Of a stretch of 64,000 nt of DNA, positions 1 through 9,486 are shown piece after piece (within the stretch, counting starts at the first letter, position 1; every line of letters begins with the position of its first letter). Below the pieces are notes generated by a model. It made no database searches. It was not told the DNA's origin and worked only from the letters and a program-made list of their open reading frames with translations. A program made the translations under genes and the position numbers. This DNA comes from Sinorhizobium americanum (lineage in GTDB: Bacteria; Pseudomonadota; Alphaproteobacteria; Rhizobiales; Rhizobiaceae), in the NCBI RefSeq assembly GCF_001651855.1, contig NZ_LNQC01000041.1, positions 62,001-126,000 on the forward strand, written 5' to 3'.

Positions 1-216
1 CGTCGCATCCTCACCGACTACGGCTTCGAAGGCTATCCGCTGCGCAAGGACTTCCCGCTGACCGGCTTCGTCGAGGTTCGCTACGACGATGAAGTCAAGC
101 GGGTGGTCTATGAGCCCGTCGAACTGAGGCAGGAATTCCGCAACTTCGATTTCCTTTCGCCCTGGGAAGGCACGGAATACGTGCTGCCCGGCGACGAAAA
201 GGCGAAGGCACGGTGA
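1..216 (+). CDS. nuoC: NADH-quinone oxidoreductase subunit C, 3' end only
   Basis: This is the last 71 codons of NuoC, open at the window edge and closed by TGA at 214-216. NuoC is a hydrophilic peripheral-arm subunit of complex I that packs against NuoD near the quinone site. The visible part contains the conserved segment [20 protein letters not shown] followed by a run around [15 protein letters not shown], typical of the NuoC C-terminus. nuoD follows 56 bp downstream, in the usual nuo order. The start and the N-terminal part lie outside the window. Confidence 0.95.
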   Translation, partial: RRILTDYGFEGYPLRKDFPLTGFVEVRYDDEVKRVVYEPVELRQEFRNFDFLSPWEGTEYVLPGDEKAKAR

Positions 217-272
217 GATAAGTCGGCCCGCGGCGATCCCGAGGGGATCCCGTCCGGCCTGGAGCAATCGGT

Positions 273-1463
273 ATGACCGAACACAACGTCCGCAACTTCA
301 ACATCAATTTCGGTCCGCAGCATCCGGCCGCGCACGGCGTTCTGCGGCTCGTGCTGGAGCTTGACGGCGAGATCGTCGAGCGCGTGGATCCGCATATCGG
401 CCTCTTGCATCGCGGCACCGAGAAGCTGATCGAGGCCAAGACCTACCTGCAGGCGATCCCCTATTTCGACCGGCTCGACTACGTTGCGCCGATGAACCAG
501 GAGCACGCCTTCGCGCTTGCCGTTGAAAGGCTGACGGGCACGGAAGTGCCGATCCGCGGCCAGCTCATTCGCGTCCTCTATTCGGAAATCGGCCGTATCC
601 TCTCGCATCTCCTCAACGTCACCACCCAGGCGATGGACGTCGGCGCGTTGACGCCGCCGCTCTGGGGCTTCGAGGAGCGCGAGAAGCTGATGGTGTTCTA
701 CGAGCGGGCCTGCGGCGCGCGCATGCACTCGGCCTATTTCCGTCCGGGCGGCGTGCACCAGGACTTGCCGCATGAACTGGTCGAGGATATCGGCAAGTGG
801 ATCGATCCGTTCCTGAAGACCGTCGACGACATCGACGAGCTTCTGACCGGCAACCGCATCTTCAAGCAGCGCAACGTCGATATCGGCGTCGTCAAGCTGG
901 AAGACGCCTGGGCCTGGGGTTTCTCGGGCGTCATGGTGCGCGGGTCGGGTGCCGCCTGGGATCTCCGCCGTGCGCAGCCCTATGAGTGCTACTCCGACAT
1001 GGAGTTCGACATCCCGATCGGCAAGAACGGCGACTGCTACGACCGCTACCTCATCCGCATGATCGAAATGCGCCAGTCGGCACGGATCATGCGGCAATGC
1101 GTCGATCGCCTGCTCGGCGACGCCAAGATCGGGCCGGTTTCCTCGCTCGACGGCAAGATCGTGCCGCCAAAGCGCGGCGAGATGAAGCGCTCGATGGAAG
1201 CGCTGATCCACCACTTCAAGCTCTATACCGAGGGCTACCACGTGCCGGCCGGCGAGGTCTATGCAGCGGTCGAGGCGCCGAAGGGCGAGTTCGGCGTCTA
1301 TCTGGTCTCCGACGGCACCAACAAGCCCTACCGCTGCAAGATCCGTGCGCCGGGCTATGCGCATCTGCAGGCGATGGATTTCCTCTGTCGCGGACACCAA
1401 CTCGCCGACGTTTCGGCCGTGCTGGGCTCCCTCGATATCGTGTTCGGCGAGGTGGATCGCTGA
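273..1463 (+). CDS. nuoD: NADH-quinone oxidoreductase subunit D (49 kDa)
   Basis: NuoD is a peripheral-arm subunit of complex I and forms much of the quinone-binding pocket with NuoB. The 396-residue product has the expected family length. It begins with the N-terminal motif [10 protein letters not shown] (residues about 13-22) and ends with the family signature [13 protein letters not shown]. The ATG at 273 is the first start in a frame that matches the family from its beginning. It lies 56 bp after nuoC, and its stop overlaps the next small gene by one base (TGATG), which suggests translational coupling. Membership of the nuo operon is certain from context. Confidence 0.97.
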   Translation: MTEHNVRNFNINFGPQHPAAHGVLRLVLELDGEIVERVDPHIGLLHRGTEKLIEAKTYLQAIPYFDRLDYVAPMNQEHAFALAVERLTGTEVPIRGQLIRVLYSEIGRILSHLLNVTTQAMDVGALTPPLWGFEEREKLMVFYERACGARMHSAYFRPGGVHQDLPHELVEDIGKWIDPFLKTVDDIDELLTGNRIFKQRNVDIGVVKLEDAWAWGFSGVMVRGSGAAWDLRRAQPYECYSDMEFDIPIGKNGDCYDRYLIRMIEMRQSARIMRQCVDRLLGDAKIGPVSSLDGKIVPPKRGEMKRSMEALIHHFKLYTEGYHVPAGEVYAAVEAPKGEFGVYLVSDGTNKPYRCKIRAPGYAHLQAMDFLCRGHQLADVSAVLGSLDIVFGEVDR

Positions 1464-1717
1464 TGCGTCTGGCGCCGCTTGCCGTTCTCGGGTTTCTCGC
1501 GCTGAGCCCCGCCGCCGTCGCTCAGGAGGATGTCGCCAGCACGTCCTCCTCGGGCCTGCACGGCGGCTCCATGGCCGCGCTCCTGTCGAAGGGATACGAG
1601 ATCAAGGCAGCCGTCGCCAACGGCACGCGCTACATTGTGTTCATGCAGAAAGACCAGTCCGCCTATGCCTGCGAATTCGTCACTCTGACGAAATCGCGGT
1701 GCGGTTCGATTAATTGA
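1463..1717 (+). CDS. small exported protein inside the nuo operon
   Basis: This 84-residue protein starts at the ATG overlapping the nuoD stop and ends 16 bp before the nuoE ATG. Residues 1-19 look like a Sec signal peptide (a hydrophobic run ending at AVAQ-E), so the mature protein of about 65 residues is probably periplasmic. Two cysteines (in YACEF and SRCGS near the C-terminus) could form a disulphide. I recognise no enzymatic family. Its placement between nuoD and nuoE implies co-expression with complex I. A role in assembly or quality control is only inference. Confidence 0.8.
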   Translation: MRLAPLAVLGFLALSPAAVAQEDVASTSSSGLHGGSMAALLSKGYEIKAAVANGTRYIVFMQKDQSAYACEFVTLTKSRCGSIN

Positions 1718-1733
1718 TAAGGTGTCCACTAGA

Positions 1734-2564
1734 ATGTCCGTTCGTCGACTAGCCGAAGACACTGTCCAGCCAGCGAGCTTTGCATTCAGCAAGGAGAACG
1801 CGGCCTGGGCCGAGGCAACGATCAACAAGTACCCGAAGGGCCGCGAGCAGTCGGCGATCATTCCGCTGCTGATGCGCGCCCAGGAACAGGACGGCTGGGT
1901 GACGAGGGCGGCCATCGAGTCGATCGCCGACATGCTCGGCATGGCCTATATCCGCGCCCTCGAAGTGGCGACCTTCTACACGCAGTTCCAGTTGAAGCCG
2001 GTCGGATCGCGCGCCCATGTGCAGGTCTGCGGCACGACGCCCTGCATGCTGCGCGGTGCGGAAGACCTCATCAAGGTCTGCAAGAAGAAGATCGCCGCCG
2101 AGCCCTTCACGCTGAACGCGAGCGGCACGCTCTCCTGGGAAGAGGTCGAATGTCAGGGCGCCTGCGTCAACGCGCCGATGGTGATGATCTTCAAGGACGC
2201 TTACGAGGACCTGACGGCCGAGCGGCTCGAGGAAATCATCGACGGTTTCGACGCAGGCAAGGGTGCTGAAATCGAGCCCGGGCCCCAGATCGATCGTATC
2301 TATTCCGCCCCCGAAGGCGGGCTGACGACATTGCAGCTTGTGGAAGCGCCTCAAAAGACCAAGGCGCCGGTCCGCGCCAGCAAGGCCAAGGCTGAACAGG
2401 CGGTGAGCGTGCCGCCGTCGAACGCCGCCAAGCCGGAGACCGCCGCGGACGTCACCAATCCGGCGCTGAAGACCCCGGCGACCGCGAAGAAGGCGGCGGC
2501 GAAGAACGCCAAGGCCGAAGGCGAGACGGTCGACAAGTCCAAGCCGGCGAAGAAGCCGCGGTAA
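1734..2564 (+). CDS. nuoE: NADH-quinone oxidoreductase subunit E (24 kDa, 2Fe-2S)
   Basis: NuoE is the 2Fe-2S subunit of the NADH-oxidising module, partnered with NuoF. The four ligands are visible in the order CGTTPC and then CQGAC, about 36 residues apart, as in thioredoxin-like ferredoxins. I chose the ATG at 1734, which has an AAGG about 11 bases upstream; an in-frame GTG at 1722 is an alternative. After the conserved domain there is a C-terminal extension of about 80 residues rich in Ala, Lys and Pro (ending AKKPR), longer than enterobacterial NuoE. nuoF begins 11 bp downstream. Confidence 0.96.
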   Translation: MSVRRLAEDTVQPASFAFSKENAAWAEATINKYPKGREQSAIIPLLMRAQEQDGWVTRAAIESIADMLGMAYIRALEVATFYTQFQLKPVGSRAHVQVCGTTPCMLRGAEDLIKVCKKKIAAEPFTLNASGTLSWEEVECQGACVNAPMVMIFKDAYEDLTAERLEEIIDGFDAGKGAEIEPGPQIDRIYSAPEGGLTTLQLVEAPQKTKAPVRASKAKAEQAVSVPPSNAAKPETAADVTNPALKTPATAKKAAAKNAKAEGETVDKSKPAKKPR

Positions 2565-2575
2565 AGAGGTGACCC

Positions 2576-3880
2576 ATGCTGAGAGATGAAGATCGCATCT
2601 TTACCAATATCTACGGCCTCAAGGACAGGTCGCTCAAGGGCGCGATGTCGCGCGGCCATTGGGACGGCACCAAGGAGCTGCTCGAGAAGGGCCGCGACTG
2701 GATCATCAACGAGGTGAAGGCCTCGGGCCTGCGCGGCCGCGGCGGCGCCGGCTTCCCGACCGGCCTCAAATGGTCGTTCATGCCGAAGGAAAGCGACGGC
2801 CGGCCGCACTACCTCGTCGTCAATGCCGACGAGTCGGAGCCCGGCACCTGCAAGGACCGCGACATCATGCGCCACGATCCGCATACGCTGATCGAGGGCT
2901 GCGTAATTGCCAGCTTCGCAATGGGCGCGCACGCCGCCTATATCTACGTGCGCGGCGAGTTCATCCGCGAGCGCGAGGCGCTGCAGGCGGCGATCGACGA
3001 ATGCTACGACTACGGCCTGCTCGGCAAGAACAACAAGCTCGGCTACGACATCGACGTCTTCGTCCATCACGGCGCCGGCGCCTATATCTGCGGCGAGGAA
3101 ACGGCACTGCTCGAAAGCCTCGAGGGCAAGAAGGGCCAGCCGCGGCTGAAGCCGCCGTTCCCGGCGAACATGGGCCTCTATGGCTGCCCGACGACCGTCA
3201 ACAACGTCGAATCGATCGCGGTGACGCCGACCATCCTCAGGCGCGGTGCGGGCTGGTACACGAGCTTCGGCCGCCCGAACAATCATGGCACCAAGCTCTA
3301 TTCGGTCTCCGGCCACGTCAATCGTCCCTGCACGGTCGAGGACGCCATGTCGATCCCGTTCCACGAGCTGATCGACAAGCACTGCGGCGGCATCCGCGGC
3401 GGCTGGGACAACCTGCTTGCCGTCATTCCCGGCGGCTCGTCCGTTCCCTGCGTGCCCGGCGCGCAGATGAAGGACGCCGTCATGGACTATGACGGCCTGC
3501 GCGAACTCGGCTCGGGCCTCGGAACCGCGGCCGTCATCGTCATGGACAAGTCGACCGACATCATCAAGGCGATCTGGCGGCTTTCCGCCTTCTACAAGCA
3601 CGAGAGCTGCGGCCAGTGCACGCCCTGCCGCGAAGGCACCGGCTGGATGATGCGCGTCATGGAGCGCATGGTGCAGGGCCGCGCCCAGAAGCGCGAAATC
3701 GACATGCTGTTCGACGTGACGAAGCAGGTCGAGGGCCACACGATCTGCGCGCTTGGCGACGCGGCCGCCTGGCCGATCCAGGGCCTGATCAAGCATTTCC
3801 GTCCGGAAATGGAAAAGCGGATCGACGAATATACGCGCAATGCCACGTCGCATGGCGCGGTATTGGAAGCAGCGGAGTAA
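2576..3880 (+). CDS. nuoF: NADH-quinone oxidoreductase subunit F (51 kDa, FMN, 4Fe-4S)
   Basis: NuoF oxidises NADH at the tip of complex I using FMN and passes electrons to cluster N3. The glycine-rich nucleotide/FMN segment [13 protein letters not shown] is near residue 56, and the cluster motif [12 protein letters not shown] is near residue 342, with the fourth cysteine later in HTICALGD. The 434-residue length fits the family. The ATG at 2576 follows a clear AGAGGTG ribosome-binding site. It is the direct partner of the upstream nuoE. Confidence 0.97.
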   Translation: MLRDEDRIFTNIYGLKDRSLKGAMSRGHWDGTKELLEKGRDWIINEVKASGLRGRGGAGFPTGLKWSFMPKESDGRPHYLVVNADESEPGTCKDRDIMRHDPHTLIEGCVIASFAMGAHAAYIYVRGEFIREREALQAAIDECYDYGLLGKNNKLGYDIDVFVHHGAGAYICGEETALLESLEGKKGQPRLKPPFPANMGLYGCPTTVNNVESIAVTPTILRRGAGWYTSFGRPNNHGTKLYSVSGHVNRPCTVEDAMSIPFHELIDKHCGGIRGGWDNLLAVIPGGSSVPCVPGAQMKDAVMDYDGLRELGSGLGTAAVIVMDKSTDIIKAIWRLSAFYKHESCGQCTPCREGTGWMMRVMERMVQGRAQKREIDMLFDVTKQVEGHTICALGDAAAWPIQGLIKHFRPEMEKRIDEYTRNATSHGAVLEAAE

Positions 3881-3886
3881 CGAGCG

Positions 3887-4579
3887 ATGGCCGGGACGCG
3901 CGACGAAGGACAGAGCATGAAGGCGGCAGTCATTCCTTTTGTGCGGCCCTTGGGCGCCGGCTCGGCCGATCCGTTCGGCATGGCCGAATGGATGAAGAGC
4001 ATCCCGGCGGTTCCGCTGATGGCCAATCCGGTGGCCGCCGTAGCCGCGGCGACGGCGCTCGGCTTCGGCCTGTCGAGCCACTTCGCAGGCGTCATGTTCG
4101 GGGCGATGCAGGGGGCTGCAAGCGCTCTGCAGAAGAGCGCCGGCGCGGCCGAACCGGCGGAGATTGCCGAACCGGCGCCGGCCATCGAAAAGCCCGAACC
4201 TGTTACTCGGCAAGCTTCGCCAGCGCCGACAGTCCGCGAAGATCGTCCGGCTCTGGTCGCCCGGGAATCCAAGCCAGCACCGGCCGCCCGCGAGGCTCGG
4301 CCCGCGCCGGCTGCCGTCGCCAAGCCCAAGGCGCGTGCCGCCGGGAAGCCCGTCGCAGCGAAGCCGAAAGCCGGCGTCGCTGACGATCTGAAGCGGATTT
4401 CCGGGATCGGCCCGAAGCTCGAGCAGGTGCTGAATGGCCATGGCCTTCGCCGTTTTGCCGACATAGCGGCTCTGAGCGAGGCGGATGTCGCGCAGATCGA
4501 TGCCGAGTTCGCGCTCAATGGCCGCATCCTGCGGGACGATTGGATCGGGCAGGCAAAGACGCTGATCGGCAAGAAATAA
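3887..4579 (+). CDS. nuo-operon accessory protein with C-terminal helix-hairpin-helix-like domain
   Basis: A 230-residue protein lies between nuoF and nuoG, where enterobacterial nuo operons have nothing. Residues about 30-85 are moderately hydrophobic (ending near SSHFAGVMFGAMQG). Then comes a low-complexity Pro/Ala/Lys linker of about 70 residues, and the last 65 residues hold a motif of the type LKRISGIGPKLEQVLNGHG, which resembles a helix-hairpin-helix fold. An internal ATG at 3917 has a good ribosome-binding site and may be the true start. Similar C-terminal domains occur in alphaproteobacterial proteins annotated as complex I-associated. The exact function is unknown; the linker is less constrained than the flanking nuo genes. 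Confidence 0.82.
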   Translation: MAGTRDEGQSMKAAVIPFVRPLGAGSADPFGMAEWMKSIPAVPLMANPVAAVAAATALGFGLSSHFAGVMFGAMQGAASALQKSAGAAEPAEIAEPAPAIEKPEPVTRQASPAPTVREDRPALVARESKPAPAAREARPAPAAVAKPKARAAGKPVAAKPKAGVADDLKRISGIGPKLEQVLNGHGLRRFADIAALSEADVAQIDAEFALNGRILRDDWIGQAKTLIGKK

Positions 4580-4678
4580 CGTGACGGCTGCCCGGTCGTC
4601 ACCATACCGGAAGAGCCGTGAAGGAATTGTCCGGCGCCGCACGAGGCAGCCGGACGGAAGACAGGATTGAGTACGAAG

Positions 4679-6757
4679 ATGGCAAAGCTGAAAGTCGACG
4701 GAAAAGAGATCGAGGTCCCGGATCATTTCACGCTGCTTCAGGCGTGCGAAGAGGCCGGCGCCGAGGTTCCGCGCTTCTGTTTCCATGAGCGGCTTTCGGT
4801 TGCCGGCAATTGCCGCATGTGTCTGATCGAGGTGAAGGGCGGCCCGCCGAAGCCGGCCGCCTCCTGCGCCATGGGCGTGCGCGATCTGCGCCCCGGCCCG
4901 AATGGCGAGGCGCCGGAAGTCTTCACGAACACGCCGATGGTCAAGAAGGCCCGCGAAGGCGTCATGGAATTCCTGCTGATCAACCATCCGCTCGACTGCC
5001 CGATCTGCGACCAGGGGGGCGAATGCGACCTGCAGGACCAGGCGATGGCCTTCGGCATCGACAGTTCGCGCTATCAGGAAAACAAGCGCGCCGTCGAAGA
5101 CAAGTATATCGGCCCGCTCGTCAAGACGGTGATGAACCGCTGCATCCACTGCACCCGCTGCGTCCGCTTCACGACGGAAGTGGCCGGCATCGCCGAGCTC
5201 GGGCTGATCGGCCGCGGCGAAGATGCCGAAATCACCACCTATCTCGAACAGGCGATGACCTCGGAACTGCAGGGCAACGTCGTCGATCTGTGCCCGGTCG
5301 GCGCGCTGACCTCGAAGCCCTTCGCCTTCACGGCGCGTCCGTGGGAGCTCAACAAGACCGAATCGATCGACGTCATGGACGCGGTCGGCTCGGCGATCCG
5401 CGTCGACACGCGCGGCCGCGAGGTGATGCGCGTCATGCCGCGCGTCAACGAGGAGATCAACGAAGAGTGGATTTCCGACAAGAGCCGCTTCATCTGGGAC
5501 GGGCTGAAGACCCAGCGTCTCGACCGGCCCTATGTGAGAAGGGACGGCCGCCTGCAGTCGGCGACCTGGAGCGAGGCCTTCCAGGCGATCAAGACTGCCG
5601 TCGCCAAGACCTCGGGCGACAAGATCGGTGCGATCGCCGGCGACCTCGCCTCCGTCGAAGAGATGTACGCCCTGAAGGAGCTGATCGCCTCGCTGGGCTC
5701 CGAAAGCTTCGACTGCCGCCAGGACGGCGCCGCCCTCGATCCGTCGCTCGGCCGCGCAAGCTACATTTTCAACCCGACGATCCAGGGCATAGAAAGCGCC
5801 GACGCGCTGCTCATCATCGGCTCCAACCCGCGTTTCGAGGCTTCCGTCCTCAATGCGCGCATCCGCAAGCGCTATCGCATGGGCAAGTTCCCGATCGCGG
5901 TTATCGGCGAGCGGGGTGAACTGCGTTACGACTATGAGTATCTCGGCGCCGGCACAGAGACGCTCGCAGAGCTCGTTTCCGGCAAGGGCAAGTTCTTCGA
6001 GACGCTCACGAAGGCAGAGCGGCCGCTGATCATCGTCGGCCAGGGTGCGCTTGCAGGGGAGGGCGGTGCTGCCGTTCTCGCCAATGCCGCAAAGCTTGCC
6101 GTCGCGGTCGGCGCGGCCGGTGCGGAATGGAACGGTCTTGCCATCCTTCACACCGCGGCATCACGCGTCGGCGGTCTGGACCTCGGTTTCGTTCCAGGCA
6201 AGGGCGGCATTTCGGCAGCGCAGATGGTCGGCAGCGCAGAGGTGCTCTTCCTGCTCGGCGCCGACGAGATCGATCTTTCGGCGCGCAAGGGCTTCACCGT
6301 CTATATCGGCTCACACGGCGACAACGGCGCGCATGCGGCGGATGTCATCCTCCCCGGCGCCGCCTATACGGAAAAGTCCGGTACCTGGGTCAATACCGAA
6401 GGCCGCGTCCAGATCGGCAACAGAGCCGGCTTTGCACCGGGAGATGCGCGCGAAGACTGGGCGATCATCCGTGCCCTTTCCGACGTGCTCGGCCGCAAGC
6501 TGCCGTTTGATTCGCTTGGCGAATTGCGTGCCAAGCTTTATGCCGCCCATCCGCATTTCGCAGAGGTCGACAGCATTGCCGCAGGAAGCAGCGACGAAAT
6601 TGCCGCACTTGCGCAAAAAGCCGGTGAGATGGGCAAATCCATGTTTGCGTCTCCGGTCAAAGACTTCTATTTGACGAACCCGATAGCGCGCGCATCCGCC
6701 GTCATGGCCGAATGCTCGGCTTTGGCGCGCAACAATTTCAAAGCTGCCGCGGAATGA
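4679..6757 (+). CDS. nuoG: NADH-quinone oxidoreductase subunit G (75 kDa, Fe-S)
   Basis: NuoG is the large iron-sulphur subunit of the peripheral arm. From the ATG at 4679, cysteines 34, 45, 48 and 62 form the N-terminal 2Fe-2S site. These are followed by the His/Cys motif HPLDCPICDQGGECDLQD for N5, and by CIHCTRC with CPVGAL for N4. The rest is a molybdopterin-oxidoreductase-like domain without evident cofactor ligands. An in-frame TTG at 4667 with GGAAG upstream is an alternative start that adds four residues. Length (692 aa) matches alphaproteobacterial NuoG. Confidence 0.96.
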   Translation: MAKLKVDGKEIEVPDHFTLLQACEEAGAEVPRFCFHERLSVAGNCRMCLIEVKGGPPKPAASCAMGVRDLRPGPNGEAPEVFTNTPMVKKAREGVMEFLLINHPLDCPICDQGGECDLQDQAMAFGIDSSRYQENKRAVEDKYIGPLVKTVMNRCIHCTRCVRFTTEVAGIAELGLIGRGEDAEITTYLEQAMTSELQGNVVDLCPVGALTSKPFAFTARPWELNKTESIDVMDAVGSAIRVDTRGREVMRVMPRVNEEINEEWISDKSRFIWDGLKTQRLDRPYVRRDGRLQSATWSEAFQAIKTAVAKTSGDKIGAIAGDLASVEEMYALKELIASLGSESFDCRQDGAALDPSLGRASYIFNPTIQGIESADALLIIGSNPRFEASVLNARIRKRYRMGKFPIAVIGERGELRYDYEYLGAGTETLAELVSGKGKFFETLTKAERPLIIVGQGALAGEGGAAVLANAAKLAVAVGAAGAEWNGLAILHTAASRVGGLDLGFVPGKGGISAAQMVGSAEVLFLLGADEIDLSARKGFTVYIGSHGDNGAHAADVILPGAAYTEKSGTWVNTEGRVQIGNRAGFAPGDAREDWAIIRALSDVLGRKLPFDSLGELRAKLYAAHPHFAEVDSIAAGSSDEIAALAQKAGEMGKSMFASPVKDFYLTNPIARASAVMAECSALARNNFKAAAE

Positions 6758-6777
6758 GCGCGAGGGAATAGAGCATC

Positions 6778-7821
6778 ATGGACGCTTTCATTTCGAGCTA
6801 CGTCTGGCCAACGGCCATCATGATCGGCCAGTCGCTGCTGCTCCTGGTCGCGCTGCTGGTCTTCATCGCCTATATCCTGCTCGCCGACCGCAAGATCTGG
6901 GCCGCCGTGCAGCTTCGCCGCGGTCCTAACGTGGTGGGCCCTTGGGGACTTTTCCAGTCCTTTGCCGACCTTTTGAAATTCGTCTTCAAGGAGCCGGTCA
7001 TTCCGGCCGGCGCCAACAAGACGATCTTCCTGCTCGCGCCGCTCGTCTCGGTGACGCTGGCGCTTGCCGCCTGGGCCGTCATTCCGCTCAATGCGGGCTG
7101 GGTGATCGCGAACATCAATGTCGGCATCCTCTTCGTCTTCGCCATATCTTCTCTCGAGGTTTATGGCATCATCATGGGCGGCTGGGCGTCGAACTCGAAA
7201 TACCCCTTCCTCGGCGCGCTGCGCTCCGCCGCGCAGATGGTGTCCTATGAAGTCTCGATCGGCTTCGTCATCGTCACGGTGTTGCTCTGCGTCGGTTCGC
7301 TCAACCTGACGGACATCGTCAATGCGCAGTCGGACGGCCTCGGAACGATGATCGGCCTGCCGGCCTCCTTCCTCGACTGGCACTGGCTGTCGCTCTTCCC
7401 GATGTTCATCGTCTTCTTCATCTCGGCGCTCGCCGAGACGAACCGCCCGCCCTTCGACCTGCCCGAAGCCGAGTCCGAACTCGTCGCCGGCTTCATGGTC
7501 GAATACGGCTCCACCCCGTACATGATGTTCATGCTCGGCGAGTACGCGGCGATCTGCCTGATGTGCGCGCTGACGACGATCCTGTTCCTCGGCGGCTGGC
7601 TGCCGCCGGTCGATTTCTGGATCCTGAACTGGGTGCCGGGCATCATCTGGTTCGTGCTGAAGGCCTCGCTTGTGTTCTTCATGTTCGCGATGGTCAAGGC
7701 TTTCGTGCCGCGCTACCGCTACGACCAGCTGATGCGTCTCGGCTGGAAGGTCTTCCTGCCGCTGTCGCTGGCGATGGTCGTGATCGTCGCATTCGTTCTG
7801 AAGCTCACGGGATGGGCATGA
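6778..7821 (+). CDS. nuoH: NADH-quinone oxidoreductase subunit H
   Basis: NuoH is the membrane subunit that closes the quinone chamber and links the redox arm to the proton-pumping arm. The 347-residue sequence is strongly hydrophobic with about eight membrane segments. It carries the family motif [20 protein letters not shown] near residue 220, whose acidic residues face the quinone cavity. It starts at an ATG 20 bp after nuoG and is followed by nuoI. Confidence 0.97.
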   Translation: MDAFISSYVWPTAIMIGQSLLLLVALLVFIAYILLADRKIWAAVQLRRGPNVVGPWGLFQSFADLLKFVFKEPVIPAGANKTIFLLAPLVSVTLALAAWAVIPLNAGWVIANINVGILFVFAISSLEVYGIIMGGWASNSKYPFLGALRSAAQMVSYEVSIGFVIVTVLLCVGSLNLTDIVNAQSDGLGTMIGLPASFLDWHWLSLFPMFIVFFISALAETNRPPFDLPEAESELVAGFMVEYGSTPYMMFMLGEYAAICLMCALTTILFLGGWLPPVDFWILNWVPGIIWFVLKASLVFFMFAMVKAFVPRYRYDQLMRLGWKVFLPLSLAMVVIVAFVLKLTGWA

Positions 7822-7885
7822 TGCCCGCCCGCGCTTCGCTGCATACCGCCGGCCCCTCCCAGGCCGGCAAATTTGGAGGTAAATG

Positions 7886-8377
7886 ATGGCCGGTCTTTCG
7901 CAAGCCGTCGGCTCGCTGTTCCTCAAGGAATTCGTCGGCGCGTTCCTGCTGTCGATGCGCTATTTCTTCCGGCCGAAGGCGACCGTGAACTATCCCTTCG
8001 AAAAAGGCCCGGTCAGCCCGCGTTTCCGCGGCGAGCATGCGCTGCGCCGCTATCCGAACGGCGAAGAACGCTGCATCGCCTGCAAGCTCTGCGAGGCGAT
8101 CTGTCCCGCCCAGGCCATCACCATCGAGGCCGGCCCGCGCCGCAACGACGGCACCCGTCGTACGGTGCGCTACGATATCGACATGGTGAAGTGCATCTAT
8201 TGCGGCTTCTGCCAGGAAGCCTGTCCGGTCGATGCCATCGTCGAGGGGCCGAATTTCGAATTCGCCACCGAGACGCGTGAAGAGCTCTATTACGACAAGG
8301 AAAAGCTGCTCGCCAACGGCGACCGGTGGGAGCGGGAAATCGCGCGCAACATTGCAATGGACTCCCCATACCGCTGA
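7886..8377 (+). CDS. nuoI: NADH-quinone oxidoreductase subunit I (2 x 4Fe-4S)
   Basis: NuoI carries clusters N6a and N6b, which pass electrons toward N2 and quinone. Two ferredoxin motifs are explicit: [12 protein letters not shown] and [12 protein letters not shown]. The ATG at 7886 is preferred because it sits five bases after a perfect GGAGGT; the ATG at 7883 would leave only two bases. The product is 163 residues, usual for alphaproteobacteria and mitochondria. An amphipathic N-terminal helix likely anchors it on NuoH/NuoA. Confidence 0.97.
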   Translation: MAGLSQAVGSLFLKEFVGAFLLSMRYFFRPKATVNYPFEKGPVSPRFRGEHALRRYPNGEERCIACKLCEAICPAQAITIEAGPRRNDGTRRTVRYDIDMVKCIYCGFCQEACPVDAIVEGPNFEFATETREELYYDKEKLLANGDRWEREIARNIAMDSPYR

Positions 8378-8446
8378 GGCCATCTGCGTAAACGCCGCCT
8401 CGCGCCGCTCGTCGGAGGGTGCAAGCGGAACGGATTTTAGGCACTG

Positions 8447-8464
8447 GCCGGACGGATGTCCGGC
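8447..8464 (+). other. intra-operon hairpin between nuoI and nuoJ
   Basis: The 149-bp gap between nuoI and nuoJ is the largest in the nuo operon here. It contains a perfect 7-bp inverted repeat (GCCGGAC/GTCCGGC, 4-base loop) followed by only TTT. It could be a weak attenuator, an RNA processing site or an mRNA stabiliser. It lacks the U-tract of a full terminator. Confidence 0.4.
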
Positions 8465-8526
8465 TTTGCCTCATGGAGTGAGGGCGGTCGGCCTTCACGC
8501 CGAGCAAGACAAAAAAGGCACCGATC

Positions 8527-9141
8527 ATGGGTCTGCAGGTTCTTTTTTTCTATCTCTTCGCCTTCATTGCGGTGGCGTCGGCATTCATGGTCATCGCGGC
8601 AAAGAACCCGGTTTATTCGGTTCTGTTCCTGATCCTGACCTTCTTCAACGCGGCCGGGCTGTTCCTGCTGACGGGTGCCGAATTCCTGGCGATGATCCTG
8701 CTAGTCGTCTATGTCGGCGCGGTCGCGGTTCTCTTCCTCTTCGTCGTCATGATGCTGGACATCGACTTCGCCGAGTTGCGCGCGGGCGTGCTTGAGTACG
8801 CGCCGGTTGGTGCGCTGATCGGTCTGATCCTCGCCGCCGAGCTCATCATCGTCGTCGGCGGTTCGACCTTCTCGCCGGAGATTGCCAAGGGCATTTCCAT
8901 GCCGATCCCGGCAGTTACCGAGCGAACCAACACAGCCGCGCTCGGCGACGTGCTCTATACCCATTACATCTACTTCTTCCAGATCGCCGGGCTCGTGCTG
9001 CTCGTCGCCATGATCGGCGCCATCGTGCTCACCCTGCGTCACCGTGAAAACATCAAGCGCCAGAGCATTCCGCGCCAGGTTGCCCGCTCGCCCGAGACCG
9101 CCGTCGAGGTGGTCACGGTCAAGCCGGGCCAGGGCCTTTAA
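8527..9141 (+). CDS. nuoJ: NADH-quinone oxidoreductase subunit J
   Basis: NuoJ is a small membrane subunit of complex I that contributes to the proton path next to NuoK. The 204-residue product has about five hydrophobic segments and the conserved stretch [19 protein letters not shown] near residues 59-77. The C-terminal 30 residues are hydrophilic. The start ATG at 8527 follows a 149-bp gap after nuoI; nuoK follows after 29 bp. Confidence 0.96.
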   Translation: MGLQVLFFYLFAFIAVASAFMVIAAKNPVYSVLFLILTFFNAAGLFLLTGAEFLAMILLVVYVGAVAVLFLFVVMMLDIDFAELRAGVLEYAPVGALIGLILAAELIIVVGGSTFSPEIAKGISMPIPAVTERTNTAALGDVLYTHYIYFFQIAGLVLLVAMIGAIVLTLRHRENIKRQSIPRQVARSPETAVEVVTVKPGQGL

Positions 9142-9170
9142 TCGGGACGCGAGGTCGAGGGATCGGACTT

Positions 9171-9479
9171 ATGGAAATCGGAATCTCCCACTATCTCACC
9201 GTCAGCGCCATTCTGTTCACGCTCGGCGTCTTCGGCATCTTCATCAACCGGAAGAACGTCATCATCATCCTGATGTCGGTGGAGCTCATCCTGCTCGCGG
9301 TCAACATCAACATGGTGGCCTTCTCGGCCTTCCTGAACGACATCACCGGACAGGTCTTTGCGCTGTTCATTCTGACCGTCGCGGCCGCCGAAGCGGCGAT
9401 CGGACTTGCAATTCTCGTCGTCTTCTATCGAAACCGCGGCTCGATCGCCGTCGAAGACGTCAACATGATGAAGGGCTGA
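9171..9479 (+). CDS. nuoK: NADH-quinone oxidoreductase subunit K
   Basis: NuoK is a three-helix antiporter-related subunit (MrpC-like). The 102-residue length is standard. Conserved membrane glutamates are seen in [12 protein letters not shown] and in [13 protein letters not shown]. It is located between nuoJ and nuoL, seven bases before the nuoL ATG. Confidence 0.97.
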   Translation: MEIGISHYLTVSAILFTLGVFGIFINRKNVIIILMSVELILLAVNINMVAFSAFLNDITGQVFALFILTVAAAEAAIGLAILVVFYRNRGSIAVEDVNMMKG

Positions 9480-9486
9480 CAGGGCC

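Noticed and set aside
2351..6151. A 1266-codon open frame on the minus strand across nuoE, nuoF and nuoG
   Set aside because: It lies antisense to three certain nuo genes and its product is an unstructured Arg/Asp/Ala-rich string. Long antisense frames are expected in high-GC sequence.
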